64,000 bases of DNA from Nyssa sinensis (taxonomy: Eukaryota > Streptophyta > Magnoliopsida > Cornales > Nyssaceae): positions 1 to 64,000 of the forward strand of contig VIRR01000479.1 in assembly GCA_008638375.1 (NCBI GenBank), written 5' to 3'. Made by a program: the position numbers and the translations under genes. How positions within the stretch are numbered: position 1 is the first letter of the stretch; each line of letters starts with the position of its first letter. Shown one piece after another: positions 33,543 through 45,641 of this stretch. Under the pieces are notes generated by a model, which was not told the origin of the DNA, made no database searches, and saw only the letters and a program-made list of their open reading frames with translations.

Positions 33543-36500
33543 TCCCACCCCTATTTTTTTAAATAAAACCAAAAGTCCTTTCAATCAGTGGCGGCTCATC
33601 ACTGGGCCTGGGCGGGCTTCGACCTGACCCGAGGCCTTACCCAGTCCTATGACCCAATATTTGACCTGTCACCCCCCGATTCTCCGGTGGTTTTTCGATG
33701 GTCTCCGGTCACCATCTCTAGCGCCGGTGACCGAAAAATCGCGACCTGCTTCTTTTTTTTTTTCTTCATTTTTCTTGCAATTTTTTGCTCCTTTTCATTT
33801 CTAATTGATTCTAATGCATATTTAACATATTCTAACACAATTTTAGGCATTTAAAACTGATTAAAACAACCCAAAAACTCCCCATTCAGTTTTCCGATCA
33901 TGCATGATATTTACCTCATTTCTCAACCGTTTCCTTCACGGTTTCTTCCTAAATTCCTATTTTTATTTCTAGAAAAACATTCTACCATCAAAAAAAAGCT
34001 TTAAGAAACTTGAAATAAAATCCAGAAAAAAAAACACAGAGAGTGAAAACTAAGTTTTACTTGTGACTGTTCCTCTCCTCTCCTCCCTTTCCTTTTTCTT
34101 CTTCTGGTTCTTCTCTTACGTTTTTCTCAAGCATGCAAAGCATGCCTTGGGCTTTATAAAAACAGCCCCCTTCGGTTTGCTCTTCTCTCTCTCTCTTTCT
34201 CTCTATAGCTCTCTCTCTCTCTCTTGAATTTGTAACCCCCTCTTTGATTGCCATTCATATGTAGGTTACACCTATATAACTGTTACACTATATATATATA
34301 TATATATATGTTACCATTTATATATATATATATTATATTATAGTTTGCATATATATATATATATATTTATCCATACTTCATATTTACATAATACATGCAT
34401 TTGTATTTTTATTTTTATTTTTATTTTATTTTATTTTATTTCAATATTCGTTCACGGATTGCTCGAGTATTGCCCAGGTATCATCTATACATTCAAAACT
34501 ATTGAAGTTCCAAAACCGTTCATTCGATATCGTTACATAAAGCCCTATCGGCTTAGGTTTACATGGTTCTCTCGGTTAAAATTTGGGTTAGGGTATTACA
34601 GTTGTTTTACATATTTTTATGTGAAAGAAACTAAATTGGACCCTAGAATGAAGAAAGCAATATTCTTGGGCTTTAGTACTGGTCTCAAGGGATATAGACT
34701 ATGGTGTTCCAAATAAAAAAAAGTTGTTATGAGTAGGAATGTTACTTTTGATGAGTTTATAATGTCAAATCGGATTAAAAAAAAGAATGCTCAAGATGAG
34801 AGTATTTCACAGCATGTGGAGTTAGAGGCTCTATTGGTTGCAGCTAAGACTATTCAGATAGTCAATAGTTATGTTGTTAATCCAGATGATGAGGGCTCAA
34901 GCTCATATGTAGAGGAAGCAAAAGAGATCCGACAACAACCAGAGTCTATTGTAGCTAGTAGATCGAAAAGAAAGATTCACAAACTTGTTAGGTTTGCTAA
35001 TATAGTGGCATATGCACTTCCAATTTTTTATGATGGTATTCCTCCAACTTATAAAGAATCCACGAAATATTCAGAAAATTTTAAATGGAATGATGCAATG
35101 GGTGATGAAATGCAATCACTTCATAAGAATCAGACTCAGGAGTTGTTACAACTTCCAAAGGGAAAAAAAAGTAATTGGTTGTTAGTGGATATACACAAAA
35201 AGTGAAGGTTCTCTACGAAAAATTAGTGTGACATTCAAGGCTAGACTGGTAGCTAAAGGTTATGCACAGAAAGAAGGGATAGACTACAATGAGGTATTTT
35301 TTTCCAATTGTTAAGTATTCTTTTATTTAGATTTTGTTAGCTTTGGTTGCACGGTTTGATCTCGATTCCACACAACTCGTTGTCAAAACTGCATTCTTGC
35401 ATGGTGATTTGAAAGAGAAAATTTACATAATTCGACTAGATGGATTTAAAGTTGCTGGAAAAGATGACTGGGTTTGCAAATTAAAAAAATTGTTGTATGG
35501 TTTGAAACAGTTTCTAAGACAATGGTACAAGCGATTTGATCGATTTATGACAGTGTAGAAGTATACAAGAAGCCATTTTGATCATTGTGTGATTTTTTTA
35601 AGCTTTCATTTATATACTTGCTTTTATATGTGGATGACATGCTCATTGCATCTAAAAGCAAAGTGGAGATAGACAGGTTGAAGACACAGTTGAGAAATAA
35701 GTTTGAAATGAAGAATCTTGGTAAAGCTAAGAAAATACTTGGCATGGAAATTGAAAGAGATAGAGTGAGCACAGTTTTTCTGTTACAGAAACAATATCTA
35801 AAGAAAGTGTTACAACGTTTTGATTTAGATGGCAATACAAAACCCTTTAGTACACCTTTGGCCTCTCACTTCAAGTTTAGTGGTTTGATGTCTTCGCGCA
35901 TAGATGGGAAGCGTAAGTATATGCCGTATGCAAATGTAGTTGGTGCTTTGATGTATACTATGGTATGCACGAGACTTGATATTTCACATTCTGTCAATTT
36001 GGTGAGCAGATATATGCATGATCCGAATAAAGGGCACTAGTAGGTAGTGAAATGGATTCTACGATACATTTAACGTACAATGGATGTTGGTTTGATGTTT
36101 GAGATGGATGATCGACTTGGTCAACATGTAGTTGGGTAAGTGGATTCACACTTTTCTAGAGATTTGGATAAACATTAATCAACTATGGGATATGTCTTTA
36201 CTCTTACTAAGGGACCGGTGAGCTGGAGATCAACATTACAGTCAACGGTTGATTTGCCTACTATTGAGGCAGAGTATATGGCAGTGTTAGAGGCGATTAA
36301 GGAAGCTATTTGGTTCCATGGATTGATTGAGGATTTGGGGATTGTTCAAAAGCATATTAAGGTCTACTACGACAGTCAGAGTGCAATTTATTTAGCAAAG
36401 CATCAGGTTCATTATACTTGAACGAAGTATATTGACGTTCGTTTCCATTTTATTCGAGAAGTTGTCAAGGGGGGTATTCTTCTTCAAAAGATTGAAACTG

Positions 36501-37092
36501 TAGATAATCCTACAGATATGCTTACTAAGGTGTTGATTGGAACCAAGTTGAAGCATTGTTTGGATTTGATCAATATCTCTCATGTTTAAACAACTAAGGG
36601 CGCATTTGGAAACAGTTATGATCCATTTACTTTGTTTTGCATGGTTTGGAGAATTTAGGGCAAGGTGGAGATTTGGTGGGTGGTTGTTATAAATTCACCT
36701 GGATTCTTGATAACGCATTTGCAACTCGAAATGATCCGTAACATGGGTAATATGTGAGTTTTCCACCATTGCCATGGCTTCGGGAAAAAATTTTGACCCG
36801 CTTTTATTTTTGGGCCCGTTTTTCTTTTATGTTGTAACTCACTTATATAAGGGTATTATCTTTTAAGGTTTTGATAGAGGATAAGAGAGTTGTCATTGGG
36901 GAAAAAGGGGTTTCGGGTTTTGAGAGTTTTTTTGCTCTTGTAATCACTTTGATACATAGTGAACTGATCATCGTTGCCTATGGACGTAGGCAACTTGTCG
37001 AACCACGTAAATCTTTTGTCTTCTTTATGCATTTTGTTTATTTTTCTTGTTTGATATCGATTTATTATTTGTTTGATCATTTTCGCACAATA

Positions 37093-38473
37093 ATATATAT
37101 ATGACATGAGTAAGTGTATGAAACATAACTTCTATAATTCAAAAGTAGATTAGAAATTTTTGTATATCTTAAGTTGAATGTTATATGTATTTTGTTTATG
37201 AAATATCAAAATATCATTGAAAAGTTACATATAAGGTCTCTTTTTATGTCAAAATTTATATATATATATATATGTATGAAACAAGTTTTAATTAATAAAA
37301 GCATATGAAAACTTAATAATTAATAAAAAATTTATTTCTCATATATATTAATTATAAGAGATGTGATTATATAAGGGAGTGCATATCCCTCTTCTGTACA
37401 GAGCAACACCAGAAGAAAAGCCACCTATCAAAACTACCAAGCAAACAGAGACAAAAATCAATCGGCAAGTTTCAATGCACAATAAGTGCCCAATTGTGAA
37501 GGATGTTAGGGATTTTCTTTCGGGTAGAAACGTGACTTTGGACCTCTTTGATGATCTAAATCAGAACTTGTTCGGGTAGTAGTGAATCTAGTTCAAAAAG
37601 TCCGAGAGAAATTTAAAAAATTAACATTTTAAGAAGTCTCTTTAGAAAAAAATGAAAAGTTGGGGGTTGAAATTCGTATTAAAAAAAAAAAGAATTTCTA
37701 CATAAAATATAATGAATAATTCGGTAGTTAATACGCTCATCCATTAGTCACCTAAAACAAAAACATAAAAAAGAGAGAGGGAGAAATGCTACCGGATTTG
37801 TTTACCTATTTTTATTTACCGACTAATATTTTAGGATATTTTTTAAATTAATTTGATGTATGGATATTGTCCTTTTATTTAAATTTTTTAAAAAAGAATT
37901 ATGTTAGTCTATAAAAAATTTTAACAAAATAAAAAATAATCATTCACTTTGCGACTTATTTCTTCATCAAAAAACATTTGCTTACATTCATAGTCTTGAT
38001 TTGTATAATATTATATTTTTAAAATTTATATTTTAAATGACATAATACTATATTATTAATAATATTATAAATTATATAATTAATATAATTCTACAAGAGT
38101 ATCATGTCATTTAAGACAAAAAAAGAATTTAGAGTTGCATTAAAAGTCATCTCAAAAAGTCCACACATGATAGCTAGTGCGGCTTCCATTCATTGGACGC
38201 AGCAAAGTACAAGGTTCACAGATGAATAGAGTTGCATTAAAAGTCATTTTTTAATACTAAAAATCATGGGCAAAGTCATGATTAACGTGTATCTCAATGC
38301 CATATCCCAAGTCTGGTCTATTTCAATGACCTCTAAAAGTCTTGTATACATTACAAGTGCTATAGGCTTGGCCCATCTCAATGTACAGACCCCTAAAAGC
38401 CTTGTATTGGATACAAGTGCTACAAGTCGGTATATTTTGAATCATCAAGTATGCGTGACTCTTCAGAAATTCT
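37093..38473. other. Intergenic sequence with a decayed PGG-upstream-like segment
   Basis: A 66-codon frame at 37379-37579 has no recognisable motif. At 38167-38300 the phrases TAGCTAGTGCGGCTTCCATTC and ATCATGGGCAAAGTCATG resemble the region upstream of PGG copy A (8250-8335). A ~75-bp imperfect tandem repeat (CTAAAAGYCTTGTAT.. with ACAAGTGCTA) lies at 38332-38435. No intact gene is seen. Confidence 0.4.
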
Positions 38474-39110
38474 AACCCCAGCTCTGTATGGATCCCACAG
38501 AACTGAAGCTCGGGAGGAATAGCTGATGGGCCATAAAGTGATAGACCAATTCAAATATGACACGTGTACAGAACACTTGCATATACTAACCAAGAAAGGT
38601 TTTCTTATCCAGAATAAATAGGCACGGGGGTTCAGAGGTATATGGTGCCTCCAAAACTAGCGCCTCAAGCACTGGCGCCTCCAGATCTAGCGCCTCCAGA
38701 ACAAATGGGGTACTGAACAGTACACCACCTCCAGAGCAGATGGAGTACCAATTTGTGTACTATAGACCTCGTAGTAAGGAAAATAAAATATCTGCAAGAA
38801 AGGGGTTCCGAACTGGTCACCGCCTTTCATAGACTTCCGACCTCAGAATAAGGAAATAGAGTTCAATATACCAACTGCTATTCTCGGATATCTTCAAATC
38901 CCTACTTTTACGACTCCAAATCCTAATCCTAATCCTAATCCGCAGCCTATAAAAAATCCCTAAGGTGCGTTTTTAATTTAGAATCACTCTTTTTTACACA
39001 ATATGTTATATTTTGTTTTCTCCTTATTGACTTGGTCACCAGTGAGTCCCCCTTTTCTTTTTTGCAGGTCCTTCTCGCTGAATCACAAGCATGGACTGTT
39101 TTTTGCAACA
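38474..39110 (+). mobile_element. Probable LTR remnant of Tat/Ogre-type gypsy
   Basis: A TATA-like CCTATAAAAAATCCC at 38946 is followed by ATCACTCTTTTTTACACA and then GAGTCCCCCTTTTC..TTTGCAGGTCC (39050-39070). This order is typical of LTR ends in the Tat group. Upstream is a short tandem repeat of GCGCCTCCAGA-type words (38648-38700) and a CCTAAT triplicate at about 38919. Boundaries and duplications could not be fixed, and the coordinates are approximate. Confidence 0.4.
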
Positions 39111-39762
39111 ACAATTATTATTGTTATATTGGATAAAATTGTTTATATTTTCAAAATTAAAAGAGAAATTGGATTTCTTTTATTTATTTCAATCATGAAG
39201 TTAAAAGAGTCAGAGAAGCTAGATCATTCTATATAAAATCTTATGTGTCCGCAAATTCTACTTATATAATATTATTTTATCTCAAATTACTAACTATAGG
39301 ATCAACCCTAAAGGTAGTCCAATGGTATTGAATTACATGCTAAATGTCTTTTAATACACTAATCAGGATTTTAATATCTCACAAAAGTAATGATATCTCT
39401 TAGAGTCATTTCCTATAAATTTAACTAATGCGTGTGCGGATCCAAAAAAAAAAAAAACAAACAAACTATTAGGATCATTAATTTCCAAAGTTAGAAAAAA
39501 AAAAAAAAAAAAAACAAAATTTCTATCATATTTTGTTTTACTAATTTGATTAAGAAATTATTAATACTAATTTGAATAAAATTAAAAAATCAAAATATTC
39601 AAAAAATACAAAATAAGAAATTGGGTGAATTTTTTTTTTTTTAGAGCAACATATCCGATTATCAAGGATGCAATAAGAATAAGTAAATAGGAGAAATTTT
39701 ATCATGAAATACGTCTATTGACTTAATCCATAAATTTTATTAATTATATCATTTTAGGTAGA
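39111..39762. other. AT-rich intergenic sequence
   Basis: No gene is seen. It holds several poly-A/T tracts (39445, 39496, 39630). Confidence 0.5.
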
Positions 39763-41356
39763 TTAGTTGTAACGACCTGGAAAAATGGGGAAAATTTTTT
39801 TTTTAGTTATTTAATTATTTGTTTATTTTAGTTTTATTCAAGTTAGATTATGGGAATTATGTGGAAATAAATAAGGCATTAACAGGGACCCACTGTTGGC
39901 ATAATAAATTCCCGGCTTTATCGGTATGTTATAATTTAATATTTTATAGAACAAAATATTAAACCGATACAGCGGAAATAATTATGATGTCGAGTCTTCA
40001 TAGATTAATATTTTATGAAATAAAATATTAAAACGGAAATTAATAAAACACATATAAATATGTTGGATTTTGTATATATATATGTATAAGATTATATATA
40101 TATATATAGATATGTATAGAATATTATAACCAAGAAAGCAATTGAAGCTGCTGGGCACGTGAGGGGCTAATGTATGTATATACATAGATATAATAAGAAA
40201 GCTTCTTGAGGAAGCTGGGAAAAAAAAAAAAAAGGAAAAGAGAAGTGAGGGAAAGGGAACGGTGCAAGTCGCGAGTGAGGGGGAAACGGCAGAACAGGGG
40301 AGAAAGAAAAGGGAGAGAAAAAAGAAGACGAAGCAGCAAGCGGCGGTGGTCGCGAGGGGGGGGATCTTGTCGATGGCCATCGTGTCTGGCGTGTCCAAGC
40401 TCGAGTCGGAGATGGGGGATCGAGGCAAGGGGGCGACGGAGGAGCGACGGTGGGTGAGACGATTGTCTCGGCGTGGCACCGAGAGTTGTTGATCGGAAGG
40501 GCGAATCCGACGGTGATCTCAGCCTTCTCGCGTACCAGGTTGGTCTCCGTTGCCAACGATTCTGATCCGTCAATCCAAGGCCAAACAGTGCACGGTTGCC
40601 GCATCAGTCGATTCGGCGTTCTCGCGGATTCAGATTTTTGATGGGCCCGTCGAAGAATGATGAGCAAGTTGGGATTAGGGACCCAGCCGTGTTTGGAGAG
40701 GTGTGTGTATATATATGTATATATATATATAGTTGTTGTGGTTGTGTGTGGATGTCACGGGTGAAGCGGTGCAAGGGAGACGGAAGTACAGTGAACCGGG
40801 GTGTTGCGCGTGGGGCATTTGTGTGTATTGATTGTTGGTTCGATTTGGATTTGGGGAGGAAGGAAATGGTAGTAACAATATTGGCTGGACTGAAGGTTGT
40901 ACAGTGATCCGATTAAGGCTGGGCAAAGGAAATTGGAGAAATTTCCTACCATTTAAATGGGTTGGTTGCTGCAGATTTTTAGGGGGATGTACGTAGATGT
41001 ATGTGTGTATTGGTGTAGTGTTGGAGCAGGGGATGTTGCGGTAGGGGCTGTTCATGGAGATTTTCCTGAACAGTTGGTTTTGAGGGAACAAGAGCTTGGT
41101 CTGGATGTTGAAGACTGCAGCTCTAGTTTTCTGGATTTTCCCTTCTCTCTAACGACCCACCTGATTTGGAAGCTGGTATGATTTTTATTTTCTAACTTAC
41201 TATTTTAATGGGGTTACATGCTAAGTATAACAGTATGTGATTTTGGGAAAAACTGGGAACCATATTTAATTCGGCATCCATAGGAGAAGTAAACCTTTTT
41301 GAAACTTCCCAGTACATGATTTAGGAATTTTGTTATAACCTTTGTACGCCCTCTTT

Positions 41357-41398
<42 letters not shown>

Positions 41399-42225
41399 TA
41401 CACATTAGTTAACTGACACAGGCCTTTGAATGAGGGAAATCCACTCAGCCGTAACCTGTTGGTAAAGTAAGTCCTAGAGACTAAATTGTTCTCGAAGTTA
41501 TATGTCGGCTGGGAATCACCTTGTTGATTAGTGCAGAATTGATTCCTTGTGTAGCTTGGGATTTAAATAAGAGAAAATAATTGTGGAGATGCAGACCTTC
41601 ACAGTGGAATATATTGAATTATTAAACAGCCCCTTATTTTATCTGAATGTTTCTAATGCCTGATTTGCTCGGCCATAGACAATATAAGGGAGTTCCTTAT
41701 ATAATGCTCATGGCTTTTTACAAATTTTACACTAGTTATAAACCCATCTTGATCTGGATGAAACTGTTCAAACAGCTCTCTACCATGGCAGGAACTGCTT
41801 CTGCCCTGCACCATTTCCCCTACTATTGTGTTGACAGGTTCACCAACTAATGATCAACAATTAGACTATTTGATTATCAGTTTTCCTCAAACACAACTGC
41901 CCCGAACTGGTTACCTCCAAACAGCAAAAGACTGCTGTTCCAAGATTGCTGCTCCAAGCTATTCTGAACTGACTACCTCAGCAACATTTAACTGCTATTA
42001 TCTTTTAAATTTCTTTTGGTTGGAGGTCTACGTTATTTAGCTACCTCAACAACAAGTGGACTATTTTATATGGGTACCAAAGTCTAATTAAAAACTCAAA
42101 TTCTGCTACACATTAATGCAGCCTAGGAAAACCCGTGAAGGTGCAAAATAACCGTTTTGTCATTTTAAGTACAAATGTTCGAATTGAATTCCGCGAAAGC
42201 CTAGATTGACTTTGTTCAGCTTTCC

Positions 42226-42246
42226 GGATTCAATAGTGGAGTCGGT
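42226..42246. repeat. Single decayed 5-9-5 dyad module
   Basis: GGATT-CAATAGTGG-AGTCG has the same spacing as other dyads in the window, but both arms carry one mismatch. Confidence 0.35.
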
Positions 42247-43067
42247 TTGAGTAAAAGAGACACCAATCATAAAGAGACATAAACTTTAATGAATGGAATA
42301 AGTCCATATAGTGATGCATTGAAACTTAATTGTGAATCGTAGGGACCCCGAAAGGGAAGGAGAGAGTGAGCTGACCCTTTGGGCAGATGCAGTAGCGAGG
42401 GCTGTGTTCTTACTGGTTGGTTGGATTGCATAGCGGACACGACTTATTAGGGTTGTAACCAATCCTATCAGGTATGGTATTTTGCTAAGTAAGGAATAGG
42501 ATTAAGTTTAGGAATGATTTGCATGTTGATTGCTCTATACATGTATTGATTTGATGATTAGGGAATCACGTAGAATATAACTGCTTGAAGAACCTAGAAT
42601 TGATAATTTATGTACTCTGATATGTGCTTTGAATTGTTTTATAATTTGTTGCTATAGTGAAGATGGATCTTATTTCTGAGTTTGGATTATTATGTTTTGG
42701 CTTACATTCGTGTTGATGTATCATATGTTTGGGAAGGTGTGATAGTTTGATGCATTAGTGCTTTATGGAGTCATGTGTTTTTTTTTGTGAATTGTTGAGA
42801 TTGGGAATGTGTAAATCGAGCATGTGTTTAATTTGACTGTTCATGGCATACGGGCTTGTGGAAGAAGTTTTGAGATTCAGATGATATTGTTGCTTTAAAT
42901 ATGTTGCATTCTTTAAAGCATACTGCATGTGTTGGCAAGAAATGTTTTATTAAGATTGTGGCATTGCATGGTGGAATCATGGCATTTGGCATAGTGTGAT
43001 TCATTGATGACATAGTGTGGGTGAGCACGAGGTGCTATGCATTATGAGGGTGTAGATCCTGTGGTGA

Positions 43068-43175
43068 AAAACCCAAAATCGGCCATTGCATTGGTGCCTG
43101 CTACCCAACGGGAGCGATCCGTGAACAGGTGTTGGTTACTCGGCTACCCATCGGGAGCGATCCGTAAACCGAGAC
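43068..43175 (+). repeat. Short tandem repeat in the LTR
   Basis: Two copies of a ~50-bp unit with GCTACCCAACGGGAGCGATC and GCTACCCATCGGGAGCGATC, each followed by CGTRAAC. Further downstream (to about 43460) GACATGACATGCAT and TGGCATAGAGTT phrases recur. Confidence 0.6.
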
Positions 43176-43533
43176 ATGACATGCATGGTGTTGACATGAC
43201 ATGCATAGAGTGGACATGGATGTGGCATAGAGTTATGTGAGTATTTCATATGCATTGTCATGTGGCATAGAGTTGTGTGGGTGGTTCATGTGCATTGTCA
43301 TTACATTGCATGGACAATTGGATGGCATATGGATTCATTACCATTATGTGGTATGCATGATTCAGAAAGCATGCGGATTATTGTCGTTATATTGCATAGA
43401 TGATGTGGAAGGCATGTAGATTGTTATTATTGCCATGCATAGATGATTTAGAAGGCATATAGAGATAAATGTACACTTGCACATGCCACGCCTTACATTT
43501 TGTTCCTTGCATTAGCATTGTATCATGCCAGCA

Positions 43534-43568
43534 GTTGAGCTGACCCATTCGTGGGCAACATTTTTCAG
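43534..43568 (+). other. Conserved LTR 3' block resembling a 3' splice site
   Basis: GTTGAGCTGACCC is followed by GTGGGCAACATTTTTCAG. It is nearly the same as 4393-4430 in the other member of this family. Confidence 0.45.
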
Positions 43569-44028
43569 ATGACACTCCAGGCACCTGAGACTTGAGGAAG
43601 TCTCACAGAGCGGAGGAGACCCGAACTTAGAAGGATATTTGGCCCGTGAGGCATGTATTATGATGTACGGGCTTAAGCCCAAAGACATGTATATATATAT
43701 TGACTGAAGTGAACGTATGTACGTGTGTATTTATTTAATTGTCTTCGGTTGTATAAGTAGGCGATGTATATTTAATTTTGATAAAGTTGTGGCCATCGAG
43801 TGAGGATGGATTGTGATGTGTTTGTATATATATAATGTATTGTGATTATCAGGGGGAAAAAGGCTCGAAAAACAGAGGAGGTTCTGCCGAAATTTTATGA
43901 AAATTAAAGAACTCTTATCTAATTTGTCGTAAATTTGTAAATCAAATTAATTACCTTTCATTTTATTTACTTTCTGTTCGTCAGTCGCACCTCGGGTTTC
44001 GGTCAGAAATTCGGGGCGTGACATTAGT

Positions 44029-44376
44029 ATTATTTTTATATATCTTAAAAATAAAATATCTTGTCTAAATAATATTTCATTAATGATCAGCCTATGCCAC
44101 GTCAGTGAACCCACTTTTTTTTCGTCAGTGTGTGCGTTGGATTGGTATATTGCAATGTATGATTAAATTCACAATAATGGATTGGTATATTGCAATGTAT
44201 ATTGGTATATTTAACTTAGTCATTCTTTATATTTTTGTACTGTAATGCTATGCTGATGCAATAATTTTATAAATGATTAATTTAAAATATTCATAAATTA
44301 TTATTTGGAACAATTGTCGTTATCTACTGATTAACCACTATTTAAAGCTCTTGGAAGGAAGGTGATCTCTTCACTG
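44029..44376 (+). promoter_or_regulatory. Displaced promoter region of PGG copy C
   Basis: TATTTAAAGCTCTTGG (44338-44353) aligns with the TATA-like box and following bases of copies A and B (CAATTTAAAGCTTTTGG at 55033). GCCACGTCA at 44096-44104 is a bZIP-type ACGT element. The copia element starting at 44377 separates this box from the copy C start codon at 49661, and a solo LTR abuts the other side. Confidence 0.6.
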
Positions 44377-44541
44377 TGTTAGAATATTCTAGAATACACA
44401 TAAACTCTATTTCCACCTTGTCCCATATTGTATATATTTCCACATTGTATTCTCATAATGTACCTATAAATAGACCTCATATTGTACAGTTTTAAATACA
44501 CAAAAATATATACAAATTCTTTTTTCTTCTTTATTTCTTCA
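44377..44541 (+). mobile_element. 5' LTR of copia 2 (165 bp)
   Basis: It runs from TGTTAGAATATTCTAG to TTATTTCTTCA, with a TATA box CTATAAATAG at 44464-44473. Relative to the 3' LTR it has a ~27-bp extra stretch around 44420. If active it would direct transcription towards the PGG gene. Confidence 0.9.
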
Positions 44542-45080
44542 TGGTATTAGAGCCACAAACTTGTGGCCTGTAGTCTTATTTTTTTTCTTCTTTTCGACGT
44601 TCTTCCGGCAAATTTTCGGTGCTCTTCCTTGTGACGGTATCTTACCTCACGAGCCGCCATGCACCGCCACTCCTTTCTGCCTTCCTCGATTTTGCATTGT
44701 TCCGGTCACCACCTCACAAAGGTACCACCACCATTGGACAGCCCAAGCAGAGAGGAGTCCAACGCCGCCAAGATCGCCCCCATCGAAACTGCCACCCGCC
44801 CTCACACGCCGCTTGAAATTCTGCTGGGCAACCCCACGCGCCAGCCTCATCCTTACGCTGCCACGTCAGCCCTAGTCCACGTCACTACCACGCCAGTCCT
44901 AGTTCCACTTCAGCTTCCGCCGCCACATCAGCGTTGACCATTGACCGTTAACTGTTGACCATTGACCGTTGATCGTTGACTTTTACTTTGACCGTTGACT
45001 TTTTACAAATCAGGAGCTTTCTACTCAGTTTTCGTCCTGGTTTCATTTTTGCTATCTGTTTATGCATTTGAAGATTCGAT

Positions 45081-45641
45081 ATGTCTCAGTCTACATTGAA
45101 TCTCGATTCTATTGTTCGTCCTAGAGACATAATATTGGATGGATCCAATTATAGTATGTGGGCTCAGAATATGGAGGTTTTCTTGAAAGGATGCCAATTA
45201 TGGCGTTATGTGACTGGAGACCTTGCTACACCAACACAAAAGGAAAGTGAGACAGAAGAGGCATTTTCATCTCGTCTGGAAGAATGGGGTAGTACGCACT
45301 ACAAGATTTTGTCTTGGTTCATCAACACCTCTATTCCATCCATCAACAGTCTCATTCTAAGACTTGGGAATACTAAGGTTGCTTGGGATTTTTTGGCCAA
45401 AAGATACAACTGCACCTATGATGCTTCCTTGGAGTTTTAACTAGAAGCTAAACTTTATCAGATGCGTTAGGACCCAAGTCAGTCTATTGCTGATTTTTAT
45501 TCTTAAACCAATCATCTTTAGGAACAATTATCTGCCGCAGATCCAAAGTTAGCATGTGCTCAAGACATTCAAACATTTGCTGCCTGGCTTGATCGACGGA
45601 AGTTTATGCACTTTATGATGGCTCTTCGTGAAAAATTTTAA
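45081..45641 (+). pseudogene. Copia 2 Gag, truncated
   Basis: It starts at ATG 45081. NYSMWAQNMEVFLKGCQLW is the usual copia Gag N-terminus, and VAWDFLAKRYNCTYDA and the decayed QSIADFYS..QL phrase are the UBN2 core. Four in-frame stops occur after 45438. The recognisable part ends at MMALREKF (45641). The C-terminal zinc knuckle is absent, replaced by unrelated sequence. Confidence 0.85.

Larger units (their letters stand above)
30662..34600 (-). mobile_element. Solo gypsy LTR (3939 bp) nested in copia 1 pol
   Basis: It is flanked by perfect GTTGT duplications (30657-30661 and 34601-34605). Removing it restores the copia phrase HVFGC followed by FTYFYVKE in frame. On the minus strand it runs from TGTAATACCCTAACCC to TTTCGGGTAGTGACA. 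Both ends match the solo LTR at 19453-22271, so it is the same family. There is no gag or pol within. It contains dyad modules, an antisense tRNA-like segment, two minisatellites and the conserved 3' block. Confidence 0.93.
29565..36589 (+). pseudogene. Copia 1 Pol, degenerate and split by a solo LTR
   Basis: The protease region (29565-29700) reads ILDLGCSYHMF, so the catalytic DSG is DLG. The pre-integrase part follows at 29706-29933. Integrase (30170-30660) shows WFVTFVDDFSMRVWVY, RLRLDNGGEY and NGVAEHMNRTLIE. It breaks at HVFGC, where the solo LTR lies, and resumes at 34606 with FYVKETKLDPRMKKAIFLGFS. Reverse transcriptase (35320-35900) shows VKTAFLHGDLKEKIYI, LKKLLYGLKQ and LLLYVDDMLIA. 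RNase H (36185-36520) shows TIEAEYMAVLEA and YYDSQSAIYLAKH. The frame ends INISHV at 36589. Many stops are spread throughout. Confidence 0.88.
28263..37092 (+). mobile_element. Ty1/copia retrotransposon 1, with a nested solo LTR
   Basis: The element has a 5' LTR (28263-28571), a tRNA-iMet-like primer site (TTGGTATCAAAGCC at about 28573), gag, pol in copia order (protease, integrase, reverse transcriptase, RNase H), a polypurine tract at 36658-36672 and a 3' LTR (36674-37092). It sits in a TA microsatellite, so the target duplication (ATATA-like) cannot be judged. Without the nested solo LTR and its 5-bp duplication the element would be about 4.9 kb. Many stops and frameshifts and unequal LTRs show an old, inactive copy. 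The lineage is perhaps Tork/Tnt1-like, from the Gag and protease wording. Confidence 0.88.
39768..44023 (+). mobile_element. Solo gypsy LTR (4256 bp)
   Basis: It runs from TGTAACGACCTGG to AAATTCGGGGCGTGACA and is flanked by perfect TTAGT duplications (39763-39767 and 44024-44028). Its two ends match the LTR at 4126-7178, so it belongs to that family. It contains no gag or pol. GC-rich overlapping open frames at about 40120-40670 on both strands have no domain. One decayed dyad (42225-42247), a tandem repeat at 43070-43175 and the conserved 3' block are present. It ends only about 320 bp upstream of the TATA-like box of PGG copy C. Confidence 0.92.

Noticed and set aside
37379..37579. 66-codon frame after copia 1 as a small host gene
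   Set aside because: No motif, no conserved copy elsewhere in the window, and AT-rich surroundings without promoter or splice support. It is described only as part of the intergenic stretch.
40124..40667. Overlapping GC-rich open frames on both strands in the 39768-44023 LTR
   Set aside because: Several frames are open at once over a GC-rich, low-complexity stretch. The products are Arg/Ser/Pro-rich with no domain, and the interval is inside a solo LTR with clean ends.
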